A stretch of 64,000 nucleotides of DNA, taken from assembly GCA_038527485.1 (NCBI GenBank), contig JBCBFT010000013.1, positions 1 through 64,000 of the forward strand, written 5' to 3'. A model generated the notes under the pieces. It was not told the origin of the DNA. It ran no database searches and saw only the letters and a program-made list of their open reading frames with translations. Positions within the stretch are counted from its first letter, which is position 1. Each line of letters starts with the position of its first letter. Position numbers and translations under genes: made by a program. This DNA is from JALEFZ01 sp038527485. GTDB taxonomy: Bacteria; Bacteroidota; Bacteroidia; J057. Shown here in pieces: positions 34,358 through 43,056 of this stretch.

Positions 34358-37300
34358 ATGATGAAAAAGACCTCATTTCTCCACATCAGTACATGGATCG
34401 TATGGGCTTTGCTCTTTGTCTCTCCTTCTCTGAAAGGGCAAACCGTCATCGACCATCCCATCCAACTCGTGAATACCATCGTAGAAGCCAATGAGTTCAT
34501 GATCCTCCATTCCAGTGGCTCGTCTTCCTCCTTCACCAAAACCACCATTGGCTCTTTTGATCCAGCGGGACAGAAGGTGTTGGAAAGAAACACTACATTC
34601 AACCCTTCTTCCTATCAAACAGGCGGTAAAAAATTCCTTCAGGCTATCGCAGTTGATTACAATGGAGATAATTATGATGAGCCTGTATTGGTTGTAGAAC
34701 TCGCCAACGGCACCAAGGAACTCTTGTTGCCTACAGTGAGCAAAGGCAATCTGGATACCAACTTCCCCAACTCAGGTTTTCCCACCATCCTTCCTACTCC
34801 TGCTAATGGCGTAGTCAAAATGGCCAGTGGAGATTTTGATGGGAATGGACAGGATGAACTGGTGCTGCTGACCAGAAGTAATGCGACCAATCAACTGATC
34901 CTCCAACTGAGAGGCTTCATCCCAGATGGGATTGGGGGATATACAACCATTTTGATCAAACAAACCTCTGTTCAGTCATATGTACCTCTAAATGGAGAAG
35001 ATTTTGAAGCCTTTGATGTGGCAATAGGCGACTATGATAACAATGGTCAATTGGATATAGCGGTGGTCGCTTTTGAACAAGGGGCGAACAATACCCGCCA
35101 GTGCTACGCGCAAATGTTTGAGGTAACAGTACCCAATCTGCCCAACAATCCCGTCTATCAGATCCTTAAAAGGGGCAAAACAGTGATCACTTCTACAGGC
35201 CCTTCAAACGGCTGGGAAAATGTAGCTATCAAGACTTTGGATCGCCTATCAGGTGAAGATATCCTTGCGGTGGCACTGGCTTATCAGAATCCCAACAATA
35301 GCGCAGAACTCTACCGAGAATTGCATACCGTCATCACAGATTTTGTTCCCGGTGTTTTTGACATTGATGCACCCGTAGCTTTTGCAGCCCCTGATAGACA
35401 GATTGATTCAAATGGAGAAAAAGTAGCCATCTCTATTGAAGCAGGATACTTACTGGGAGATATCGATTATTACACAATAGTCGCTTGGAATGGGTCCTTG
35501 GATCTATACTTTGCTAATGCTGGAAACATTACCCATTTGACTAATGGAAGTGTGGGGAATGTTCAGGATCAATTTTATCAACTGGTCGCAGGAAATCAAT
35601 ACCTATCCGTAGGTGATGTAGATTATGACCAAACTCCCGATATCCTTGTGGTCACCACAGATGATGATGGTAGCTCGGGCAATCCTACCCATAGCCTGAA
35701 GGTATCTGTCCTCCGCCTCGACCTTATCGTTACGCCCAATACAACAAACTGGAGTTTAGAAACCAAGGGAGAAAAAGAATTTCAAAAAGTCCCTTACGGA
35801 GGTCAATCAGACAGTTATCATTTTGCAGCTGTTTTTGGAGAATTCAAAGAAGGACGTGCCTTTCTCAAAGAACCTACGCACAGCCGACGTGCCACCTTTA
35901 CCCCACTAATCGTCAACAATGCTCCTCCTCATCACTTTGACATCGTCAATGGAAATGAAGCCGATATCTTTGACGCTTACCCTGCGGCCACCAACTGGCC
36001 TGGAAGTGCCGTGACTACGACATTCAGCTCAGAATATCAAGCCGTCAGTTCTACCTCTCAAACGATGGAAACCACACTCAATTCCGATTGGGGGCTGAGC
36101 GCCACGATTTCTGGCGGAATTTCCAAGCTGGGCAATGAGCTCAAAACATCTATCACTGCTCGATATGGAGAGGAATTTTCCGCTACTCAAACCAGTACGG
36201 AGACTGTCACCATTTCCACTCAAAAAACAGCCAAATCTGATGACCAGATCTATGGTATCATCCAGGAGTATGATGTATTTGAATATCCCGTAGATTCCAG
36301 TGGAGTGACCATTGGGTATGTCTTGGCCTTGATGCGTGACGGACCACCGATCGACACATGGTTTGAGTCCAAGTCCACCTCTTTGTTGGACTACATTCCA
36401 GATCACGAGCCTGGAAACCTATTTTCTTACGCCAAACTGAGCAACTTTGATGACTACGTAGGGCTTGATGAGCTGATCGTGGAAGGAACAGGGGATCAAA
36501 TTGGTGCAGGAGGTGGAGGTACCTTCACGATGTCGTGGTCCAGTTTTAATAACAATTCGGTTTCCACGACCAAGAAGTTTGGGGTAGATGTCAATGTTTC
36601 AGGTTCGGGTAGCTTTAAGATCTTCCAGGCAGGATTTGAGGTGAATGGTACCTACAATCGCGAAGAAATCAAGACACACAGCAGCGAGGTTTACACCGAG
36701 GTCGGTTTTACCAATAATCTGAATGCAAACTTAGCCTCTGCTTTTGAGTCAGGCAGCCAAAACGCGCGCTACACCGTCAAACCATCTGCCTACTGGGCAA
36801 AAAATGGAGCCTTAGCCCTAGGTTTTGCGGTGGATCTCCCTGACGAAACCGTAGGCATCCCGACATTCTGGTCCACCAACTATGGCAATAAGCCTGACCT
36901 GACCATGATTTTGCCTTGGCGCATGGAAGAAGCTAAAAATCCCGCCTTTGTAGATGATTTGGACCTGAAGCGCCTTTCAAAATCCGTATTTGTTGACAAA
37001 ACTTCCTTTGTCACAGGAGACACGATAGAAGTCACTGCGCTGGTCCACAACTATAGTTTCACAGACTACATCGGCGAAGTAGAGTTCCAATTGTACGCAG
37101 GGAACCCTAACCTTGGGGGCACTTTGCTGGCAGACATCAATGGAAACACCAGCCCGAAGGTCAGTGATGCCTTCTTGGCTAGAGAGAGGACGACTGTTAG
37201 CTTCCAATGTAAAATTCCCGCAGGAATCGACCCTGCACCCAGAATCTATGTGGTGATCGATCCCAACAATCTAATAGATGAGGTACAGGAGGACAATAAT

Positions 37301-37621
37301 ACGGGCTTCCGTCCGCTCGGTTTGGGTGCACTGACAAGTATAGAAGAGGCATTGGCACCTGAGGCAGTGCTGGAAAGTCAGTTGTTTCCCAATCCAGCTC
37401 ACGACCAGGTGAAAATCAAGTTCAGCTTGCCCAATCACGGGGAAGTAAATCTTACCCTTTGGGACAAGCAGGGACGACAACTTCGTACCATTTATCAGCG
37501 CCAGCTTGCTAGAGGCACCTACCAAATACCTGTAGATATACAAGCGCTTGCACCAGGGGCTTATTTCGTCCAAGTAGCCTTTCAGGACAAGGTACAAGTC
37601 TTAAAATGGATCAAGGATTAG
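34358..37621 (+). CDS. T9SS-exported FG-GAP protein with putative aerolysin-like module
   Basis: This is a 1087-residue protein. After the signal peptide, residues about 90-420 carry FG-GAP/VCBS-like calcium repeats (ASGDFDGNGQDELVLL, AIGDYDNNGQLDIAVV, VGDVDYDQTPDILVV). Residues about 550-850 are Ser/Thr-rich alternating strands (TARYGEEFSATQTSTETVTI; NVSGSGSFKIFQAGFEVNGT) that resemble the pore module of aerolysin/epsilon-toxin-type proteins. A CARDB domain (about 870-985; DPNNLIDEVQEDNN) and a type A T9SS tail (QLFPNPAHDQVKIKF) follow. Surface display or secretion by T9SS is well supported. Pore formation is inferred from strand pattern only. A terminator follows. Confidence 0.75.
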   Translation: MMKKTSFLHISTWIVWALLFVSPSLKGQTVIDHPIQLVNTIVEANEFMILHSSGSSSSFTKTTIGSFDPAGQKVLERNTTFNPSSYQTGGKKFLQAIAVDYNGDNYDEPVLVVELANGTKELLLPTVSKGNLDTNFPNSGFPTILPTPANGVVKMASGDFDGNGQDELVLLTRSNATNQLILQLRGFIPDGIGGYTTILIKQTSVQSYVPLNGEDFEAFDVAIGDYDNNGQLDIAVVAFEQGANNTRQCYAQMFEVTVPNLPNNPVYQILKRGKTVITSTGPSNGWENVAIKTLDRLSGEDILAVALAYQNPNNSAELYRELHTVITDFVPGVFDIDAPVAFAAPDRQIDSNGEKVAISIEAGYLLGDIDYYTIVAWNGSLDLYFANAGNITHLTNGSVGNVQDQFYQLVAGNQYLSVGDVDYDQTPDILVVTTDDDGSSGNPTHSLKVSVLRLDLIVTPNTTNWSLETKGEKEFQKVPYGGQSDSYHFAAVFGEFKEGRAFLKEPTHSRRATFTPLIVNNAPPHHFDIVNGNEADIFDAYPAATNWPGSAVTTTFSSEYQAVSSTSQTMETTLNSDWGLSATISGGISKLGNELKTSITARYGEEFSATQTSTETVTISTQKTAKSDDQIYGIIQEYDVFEYPVDSSGVTIGYVLALMRDGPPIDTWFESKSTSLLDYIPDHEPGNLFSYAKLSNFDDYVGLDELIVEGTGDQIGAGGGGTFTMSWSSFNNNSVSTTKKFGVDVNVSGSGSFKIFQAGFEVNGTYNREEIKTHSSEVYTEVGFTNNLNANLASAFESGSQNARYTVKPSAYWAKNGALALGFAVDLPDETVGIPTFWSTNYGNKPDLTMILPWRMEEAKNPAFVDDLDLKRLSKSVFVDKTSFVTGDTIEVTALVHNYSFTDYIGEVEFQLYAGNPNLGGTLLADINGNTSPKVSDAFLARERTTVSFQCKIPAGIDPAPRIYVVIDPNNLIDEVQEDNNTGFRPLGLGALTSIEEALAPEAVLESQLFPNPAHDQVKIKFSLPNHGEVNLTLWDKQGRQLRTIYQRQLARGTYQIPVDIQALAPGAYFVQVAFQDKVQVLKWIKD

Positions 37622-37645
37622 ATTTCATGGGTTTCCTTTGTGGAA

Positions 37646-37680
37646 GAAAGGTTGTCTATGTGGGCAGCCTTTCACTTTTT
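37646..37680 (+). terminator. Intrinsic terminator after the FG-GAP gene
   Basis: The arms GAAAGGTTGTC / GGCAGCCTTTC give 11 pairs, two of them G-T. A T-rich tail (ACTTTTTATTT) follows. Confidence 0.6.
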
Positions 37681-37808
37681 ATTTGAATTGTAGCCCCCCA
37701 AATGTGTTTCTATTCCTCCACCATATTTTCAAAATATATTCGTCCATGAGTGGGAAGAACTAGCCGAAGCTTCCTTACTCAGTGAGCTGATATATCTCAT
37801 ATACCGTT

Positions 37809-39521
37809 CTAGCCCTCACTCCACTCCAATCCCCCTGCTAGCTCCGCCGAACAAAACTCTAAGTGAATCACCCTCCGCTTTCGTTGGCTTTTTACTTTAG
37901 AAGATGCATGCAAAATGAGAGGTTTCATTAGATGAATTCCCCCTGCCCCTACTTCACATGTATTCGGAATAGAGTTTTCTGTAATGAGCGAAATTTGTTC
38001 ATCTGTCAAACGTTGTTTGTGGGAGCCGGGCAAAACTTTAAGGGCACCATTTTGTCCGTCTGTATGATCTAAGTGTATCCTGACTGCAAAAGTTTTCTTC
38101 GATACTTCTTCAGGAGGTAACACACTGGTAATCCCATCCTTTTGCGTCCAACCACTGTATCCTGGCACCTCTTTTCGGGCTTTCACATTGATGGCCATGT
38201 CTTGATGCCATGTAACGTACCAATTGGATTGAGGCTCCTTGCTGATAAAAGTTGCCTTTGTCAATCTCGCTTCAGGGTCTACGGCATGAAGGATTCTCTC
38301 AAGATTGCGATTGAAAATCAAGTGTCGCAGGTCGGGAATCTCACGGAGCAATGCACGTTTATAGTACGTATTCTGTCCATGCTCATTCAGCTTTCGATCG
38401 AGCACTTTCTTGATATGATTCGCTTCTCGCCCTGTATAGACATGGTTGAGCAAGGTAGTACCTTTATGTTCGAGCTGCATAACTTTGACTTGAAGGCCTT
38501 TGATATTCAGGTCACCTTCATACTTTTCCAGGTTGGTTTTCAAGCGTTCTTTGATCCGCCTTTTGAGTGATTCGGGAGCCAGTACTTGCACATTTTCACC
38601 ATGAGAGAGGATTTCTTTTTCCAGCTCGAAATTGTGCTGTACCACCAATTGAATGGTGATCCCAAATGCATCCCTACTGACTTCCTCTTGGGAGTGATGC
38701 AGTGGTTTGGTCAGTAGGTAGGGGGCATGTCTTCTATTGACAAAAAGTAAGACTTGAATAGGTGCCAGATTTTCGCTTACAGAAGCGCCAATGACATGTT
38801 GGTAATATGTCCGCAAGTCAAAGTGTACATTTTCTTTGTAAGGTAGGTCACACTGCTCGATGGCCATGATACGATCCAGTGCCAGATTGGTCAGGTCTTT
38901 TTGCCCTTCCTTCATCCCTACGACAAACCACCGATTGCGAAACTCCTTCAGCCAATAAGGGAAAAGAGTAATCGATGCTTCCTGCCGTGCGCGGAATGAC
39001 TGGTAGGTGATTTCTAAAGTCTTCGAATGGATAATGGCTTGATATAAGGTATCTAGATATTCAATCCCTTTGAGGTTTTCATTCTTCTCAAAATCAATGA
39101 CAGGTTGTGACTGATTTTTCTGGGCATAGATGTGGTCTTCGAGCTTCTGCACCATCCCATCTAGCTCCTTAAAGTGAGAAAATCCCCGAAACTGCCGCAT
39201 AAACTCTATGGTCTCGTGCAGTTTGCTCAAATCCTGCTCCGAAAGGGGGATATTTGTGATGCTGAAGTTGGGTTCTTCATACGTGTAGTATTTTTTCTCG
39301 AGAACAATAATAGGTGCGTTATATCCTAGCTTGTCACTACGCATCATCTGGATGTCTGCCTGCACCGTTCGGCGACTCACCCCCTTATCTATTCCTTCAT
39401 ATTCATACAGTGCCTCCGAGCAAGCCTCAATCAAATCCTCAAGCGTCCACTTTCGGTAGCGGTTTTGTAGACATTTATCAATGGTTTTGTAACGAATGAG
39501 GGCGTTGCGATTTGTTGGCAT
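37809..39521 (-). CDS. WYL-domain regulator fused to a phytanoyl-CoA-dioxygenase-like domain
   Basis: This is a 570-residue protein. Residues about 1-75 form a winged-helix DNA-binding domain (WTLEDLIEACSEALYEYEG, SRRTVQADIQMMR). Residues about 150-320 are a WYL ligand-sensing domain (ITLFPYWLKEFRNRWFVVG, then LTNLALDRIMAIE). From about 350 on the protein becomes a PhyH-type 2-oxoglutarate/iron dioxygenase: WYVTWHQDMAI with the His-x-Asp pair, a GALKVLPGSHKQR strand, and KPLILHASSKVKSQRKRRV with the distal His and the Arg that would hold 2-oxoglutarate. All iron ligands look present. It is divergent from rtcB across 170 bp containing an inverted repeat. I infer a redox- or RNA-damage-responsive regulator. 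Confidence 0.85.
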   Translation of the reverse strand: MPTNRNALIRYKTIDKCLQNRYRKWTLEDLIEACSEALYEYEGIDKGVSRRTVQADIQMMRSDKLGYNAPIIVLEKKYYTYEEPNFSITNIPLSEQDLSKLHETIEFMRQFRGFSHFKELDGMVQKLEDHIYAQKNQSQPVIDFEKNENLKGIEYLDTLYQAIIHSKTLEITYQSFRARQEASITLFPYWLKEFRNRWFVVGMKEGQKDLTNLALDRIMAIEQCDLPYKENVHFDLRTYYQHVIGASVSENLAPIQVLLFVNRRHAPYLLTKPLHHSQEEVSRDAFGITIQLVVQHNFELEKEILSHGENVQVLAPESLKRRIKERLKTNLEKYEGDLNIKGLQVKVMQLEHKGTTLLNHVYTGREANHIKKVLDRKLNEHGQNTYYKRALLREIPDLRHLIFNRNLERILHAVDPEARLTKATFISKEPQSNWYVTWHQDMAINVKARKEVPGYSGWTQKDGITSVLPPEEVSKKTFAVRIHLDHTDGQNGALKVLPGSHKQRLTDEQISLITENSIPNTCEVGAGGIHLMKPLILHASSKVKSQRKRRVIHLEFCSAELAGGLEWSEG

Positions 39522-39539
39522 ATCTGAGATTTTGAGATG

Positions 39540-39597
39540 TGAGAGGCGAGATATTGAGAGCTCAGTATTAGGTTTTTGTCTCGCTTCTCGCCTCTCA
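39540..39597. promoter_or_regulatory. Inverted repeat in the WYL/rtcB divergent promoter region
   Basis: The perfect 12-bp arms TGAGAGGCGAGA (39540-39551) and TCTCGCCTCTCA (39586-39597) are 34 bp apart. They lie 19 bp from the WYL gene start and 95 bp from the rtcB start. The spacing suits two half-sites of a regulator, most simply the WYL protein itself. A stem-loop in RNA is the alternative. Confidence 0.5.
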
Positions 39598-39691
39598 TGG
39601 TCTTTTTGTCAGAAAAATTTAACATTTTTCCACAAGTACGCAAAAAGACTGCGCACTCATTTTCTTCCTTTGAATCAGAAACAATGAGACA

Positions 39692-41077
39692 ATGAAAATC
39701 ACAGGAAAAACATTGGTCGAAATGGGGTACCGCCCTGGAAAATGGTTCAAAGAAGCCTTGGCATACGTGAATACGCACGAGCTGTCATCCGACGAGATGC
39801 GCCACTACTTGGATACCCAGCAACCTTTGATCATCGATCCCTACACACAACCCTTGCCTTACTTCAAGAATCTACGTGCAGCGCACGCTTCCGAGCAGGA
39901 CAATGTCCAAAAAGTCTTCGCTACGATGGATAAGCTCATGACGACTCCTACGGTAGTGGGAGGTGTAGTGATGCCCGATGCTTGTCCGACAGGGAAAGTA
40001 GGAACCATTCCTGTAGGAGGAGTTGTCGCGGCCAAGAATGCCATCCACCCAGCGATGCATTCTGCTGACGTCTGTTGTTCGGTGATGATGACGTCGCTAG
40101 GACATGTAGAGCCTAAGAAAGTCCTGGATGCAGCCCACGGGATTACACATTTCGGCGGAGGAGGACGCGAGGTGCTGTTTGAATTACCAGCAGGAATGAA
40201 AAAGCAGATTCAAGATAACTGGTTTTTGAACAGCGAACGAAGCCTAAAACTGGCACAAACGCATCTTGGAACACAGGGAGATGGCAATCACTTCTTGTTT
40301 GTGGGCCGCTCCGAGCAGACAGGTGAGACGGTGATGGTGACGCATCACGGAAGTCGAGGATTTGGGGCGAGTCTGTACCGAAAAGGAATGAAGCAAGCGG
40401 AGGCATTCCGAAAGTTGTATTCACCTCAAACGATGGATAAGAATGCGTGGATTCCTTTTGATACAGAGGAAGGAAAGGCATATTGGGAGGCCTTGCAGAT
40501 CATCCGTGCTTGGACGAAACTGAATCATGAAGTTCTTCACCAAGCAACAGAGCAAGCGCTCGGCGCAAACGTGACCCAGCGATTCTGGAATGAGCACAAC
40601 TTTGTGTTCAAGGACGAGCATGATGTCTTCTTCCACGCCAAGGGCGCGACGCCTTTAGACGATGCATTCGTCCCAGACTCAGAAGCGGGGCTTCGCTTGA
40701 TCCCGCTCAACATGAGCGAACCTGTGCTAATCGTCCGCGGGGAGACCACCGAAAATAACATGGGCTTCGCTCCACATGGCGCTGGCCGAAACGTCAGCCG
40801 ATCAGAGCATAAGCGTCAGAAAGCAGGAAAGTCCGATGAGGAAATCTTTGCGGAAGAGACAGCAGATCTGGATGTGCGCTTCTTCTCTAAGAACATTGAT
40901 ATTTCCGAACTGCCTTCAGCCTACAAAAATGCCCAGACGGTGCAGGCACAGATGAGGGAATTTGGACTCGGAGAGGTGGTCGATCGTATCTTGCCTTACG
41001 GTTGTATCATGGCGGGAGACTGGGAAAAGGACGCCCCTTGGCGACGTAAAAGGCGAAAAGGTAAGCGTTCTCGCTAA
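39692..41077 (+). CDS. rtcB: RtcB-family RNA ligase
   Basis: This 461-residue protein has RtcB signatures in order: VGGVVMPDACPTGK, HSADVCCSV (metal-binding Asp and Cys), LGTQGDGNHFLFV, THHGSRGFG (metal His), NHEVLHQA, and the guanylylated-His motif APHGAGRNVSR. A short basic C-terminus (WRRKRRKGKRSR) is present. RtcB joins 2',3'-cyclic-phosphate or 3'-phosphate RNA ends to 5'-OH ends using GTP and Mn. The divergent WYL-dioxygenase fusion is the likely regulator, replacing the sigma54-type RtcR of Proteobacteria. A terminator follows. Confidence 0.93.
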   Translation: MKITGKTLVEMGYRPGKWFKEALAYVNTHELSSDEMRHYLDTQQPLIIDPYTQPLPYFKNLRAAHASEQDNVQKVFATMDKLMTTPTVVGGVVMPDACPTGKVGTIPVGGVVAAKNAIHPAMHSADVCCSVMMTSLGHVEPKKVLDAAHGITHFGGGGREVLFELPAGMKKQIQDNWFLNSERSLKLAQTHLGTQGDGNHFLFVGRSEQTGETVMVTHHGSRGFGASLYRKGMKQAEAFRKLYSPQTMDKNAWIPFDTEEGKAYWEALQIIRAWTKLNHEVLHQATEQALGANVTQRFWNEHNFVFKDEHDVFFHAKGATPLDDAFVPDSEAGLRLIPLNMSEPVLIVRGETTENNMGFAPHGAGRNVSRSEHKRQKAGKSDEEIFAEETADLDVRFFSKNIDISELPSAYKNAQTVQAQMREFGLGEVVDRILPYGCIMAGDWEKDAPWRRKRRKGKRSR

Positions 41078-41104
41078 CATATGACAAGCGAAGTCTAAAA
41101 GCGT

Positions 41105-41139
41105 AGGGTATCTTTTGATGAAGGTACCCTCGTTTTTTT
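41105..41139 (+). terminator. Intrinsic terminator after rtcB
   Basis: The arms AGGGTATCTT / AAGGTACCCT (one G-T pair) flank a 6-nt loop. CG and seven T follow. Confidence 0.88.
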
Positions 41140-41283
41140 ATGTGAGATTCCACCTCCACCGCTTTTTTTCATCCTTCCATATTTTGTGTATGATTGTATA
41201 TGTTTAAACAAGCTACATCAGCTACTAGTTAAACATATAGGTAATCCTATCTATCTAACTTCTACAAGAAAACAACCCTCCAG

Positions 41284-42894
41284 ATGATGAGATCATTGAT
41301 TCATTTGTCGCTTGCTGCCCTCCTGATATTCAGTACGAGTTGTGCAAGTATTTTTAACGCGAGATTTCAAGTGGTGGAGATAACGAAGGGAAGTGCAGAT
41401 ACAGAGCTGTATGTAGATGGAGAAAAGATCGAAGAAAGTGGAAAAAACGTGACTGCCAGGCTGGAGCGTGATGCCAAGATCCGTCAAATCAGAGCAGAGC
41501 GGGAAGGGTACAAACCTGAATTTTCTGTTATCGCCCAGCGAAAAATTTCAGGCCTTAGGTTTTTGCCTCTTGCATTTATCCCAATCGTTGGGATTATAGG
41601 AACGATAGCCGACGATTCGGATACGGGAGTGGCAGCCGCAGCTGGTTCTTTTGTCTTAATTACACCACTCGCTCTCTTAGATGCAGGGACCAAATCACGT
41701 AATTATGAACGCACCAACTATGTAGAAGCGCCTGAGAGAATGCTCACCTATAGAGGGGAAGATGAGAAGTATCTGTTTTCGCAAGAGATTCAATTTGACC
41801 TTAAGCAAGACTCCTTCGAGATCTTTGTAAGTACAGAAAAGCAGTACATAGGTTATGCGGATCGTCTCAACTCAGTCATGGTGAATGACGAAGAGATTTC
41901 TATCGAGAATACCATTTTTACAGATGCTATCAATGGACTTCTGTACGAGACAGACTTTATGGATACCACACAGACCATTCTCAAGCAAAAATCCAATACC
42001 AGTTATCTCAATGCTCAGATTCTCAGTATTAGGAATTATAAACTCACAATTCCTGGATTGTATGGTGCGGGCTATTATATCTCCAAGGTAAACGTCAACT
42101 GGGAGGTAACCAATATTTATGGCAAAACGATTTATGAGAAGACCTCAAGAGGCGTTTCAGGGGAATTTAGTGGGACCATTCCAGAAGAGTTTGATGCGGT
42201 GAAGTATTCGATCAAGGATGCCATTGAAAGTTCGTTGCTGGATTTCTTTCAGGAAGAAGAGGTCAAAGAGATACTAAAGAAAGACCAAGAGGAGAAGGAA
42301 AATCTCGATCCGATCACCTTAAACCCTACGGTGAATACGCCAAAATCTCTTGAAGATGCGCAAGCTGCTACTGTGACCATCAAAGTAGACGATGGACATG
42401 GCTCTGGCTTTTTTGTGACGGACGATGGGTTTGTGCTGACCAACTATCATGTGGTCGCTACGACAGAAGATACATTGACGATCCTGACCTTAGATGGGGA
42501 ATCTTTTGAAGGAGTTTTGATACGTAAAGACGAGGCAAACGATCTCGCGCTCATCAAGGTAGATGCAGAACCCAAAGTAGCATTTGGATTTCCCAACGAA
42601 AAGAACTTTGAGGTGGGCAATAACATTTTCACCATCGGGACACCCACATCCATTGAGCTAGGGCAAACCCTCTCACGTGGGATCATCTCTGGGGAGCGGA
42701 AAGCTGGGGAGAGTGAACTGATTCAGACAGATGCGAGCATCAACTTTGGCAATAGCGGAGGCCCGATCGTCAGCGAAAAAGGAGAACTGGTGGGAATCAT
42801 CAACTCTAAATTAGTGGGACTAGGGGTAGAGGGAATCGCCTTTGGGTCGCCTGCTTACCGATTGAAAGAATATCTCAATCTCCTTGTGGAGTAG
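41284..42894 (+). CDS. Trypsin-like serine protease lipoprotein, paralogue 1
   Basis: This is a 536-residue lipoprotein (signal ends FSTSC). Residues about 30-80 form a PEGA-like surface module (ELYVDGEKIEESGKNV, AEREGYKPEF), followed by a hydrophobic hairpin at about 95-135 and a middle domain with the motif IENTIFTDAINGLLYETDFMD. Residues about 355-536 are a DegP/S1C-type protease: His in LTNYHVV, Asp in EANDLALIKV and Ser in INFGNSGGP, a complete triad. No PDZ domain follows. It is probably periplasm-facing and membrane-anchored. It is the first of three tandem paralogues. Confidence 0.85.
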   Translation: MMRSLIHLSLAALLIFSTSCASIFNARFQVVEITKGSADTELYVDGEKIEESGKNVTARLERDAKIRQIRAEREGYKPEFSVIAQRKISGLRFLPLAFIPIVGIIGTIADDSDTGVAAAAGSFVLITPLALLDAGTKSRNYERTNYVEAPERMLTYRGEDEKYLFSQEIQFDLKQDSFEIFVSTEKQYIGYADRLNSVMVNDEEISIENTIFTDAINGLLYETDFMDTTQTILKQKSNTSYLNAQILSIRNYKLTIPGLYGAGYYISKVNVNWEVTNIYGKTIYEKTSRGVSGEFSGTIPEEFDAVKYSIKDAIESSLLDFFQEEEVKEILKKDQEEKENLDPITLNPTVNTPKSLEDAQAATVTIKVDDGHGSGFFVTDDGFVLTNYHVVATTEDTLTILTLDGESFEGVLIRKDEANDLALIKVDAEPKVAFGFPNEKNFEVGNNIFTIGTPTSIELGQTLSRGIISGERKAGESELIQTDASINFGNSGGPIVSEKGELVGIINSKLVGLGVEGIAFGSPAYRLKEYLNLLVE

Positions 42895-43056
42895 GAAGAA
42901 GCAGATACCTGTGCTAACTAAAGCGCTGTACATACGTATTTACCAAGGACTGAAGGATTCCTAAGGATTCCAAAGTATTGATATTTTTAGTATTCCACCG
43001 ATCATTTCTCAACGATGAAACACATGTATCAAACAACGCCCCCAATTTGCGTACCT

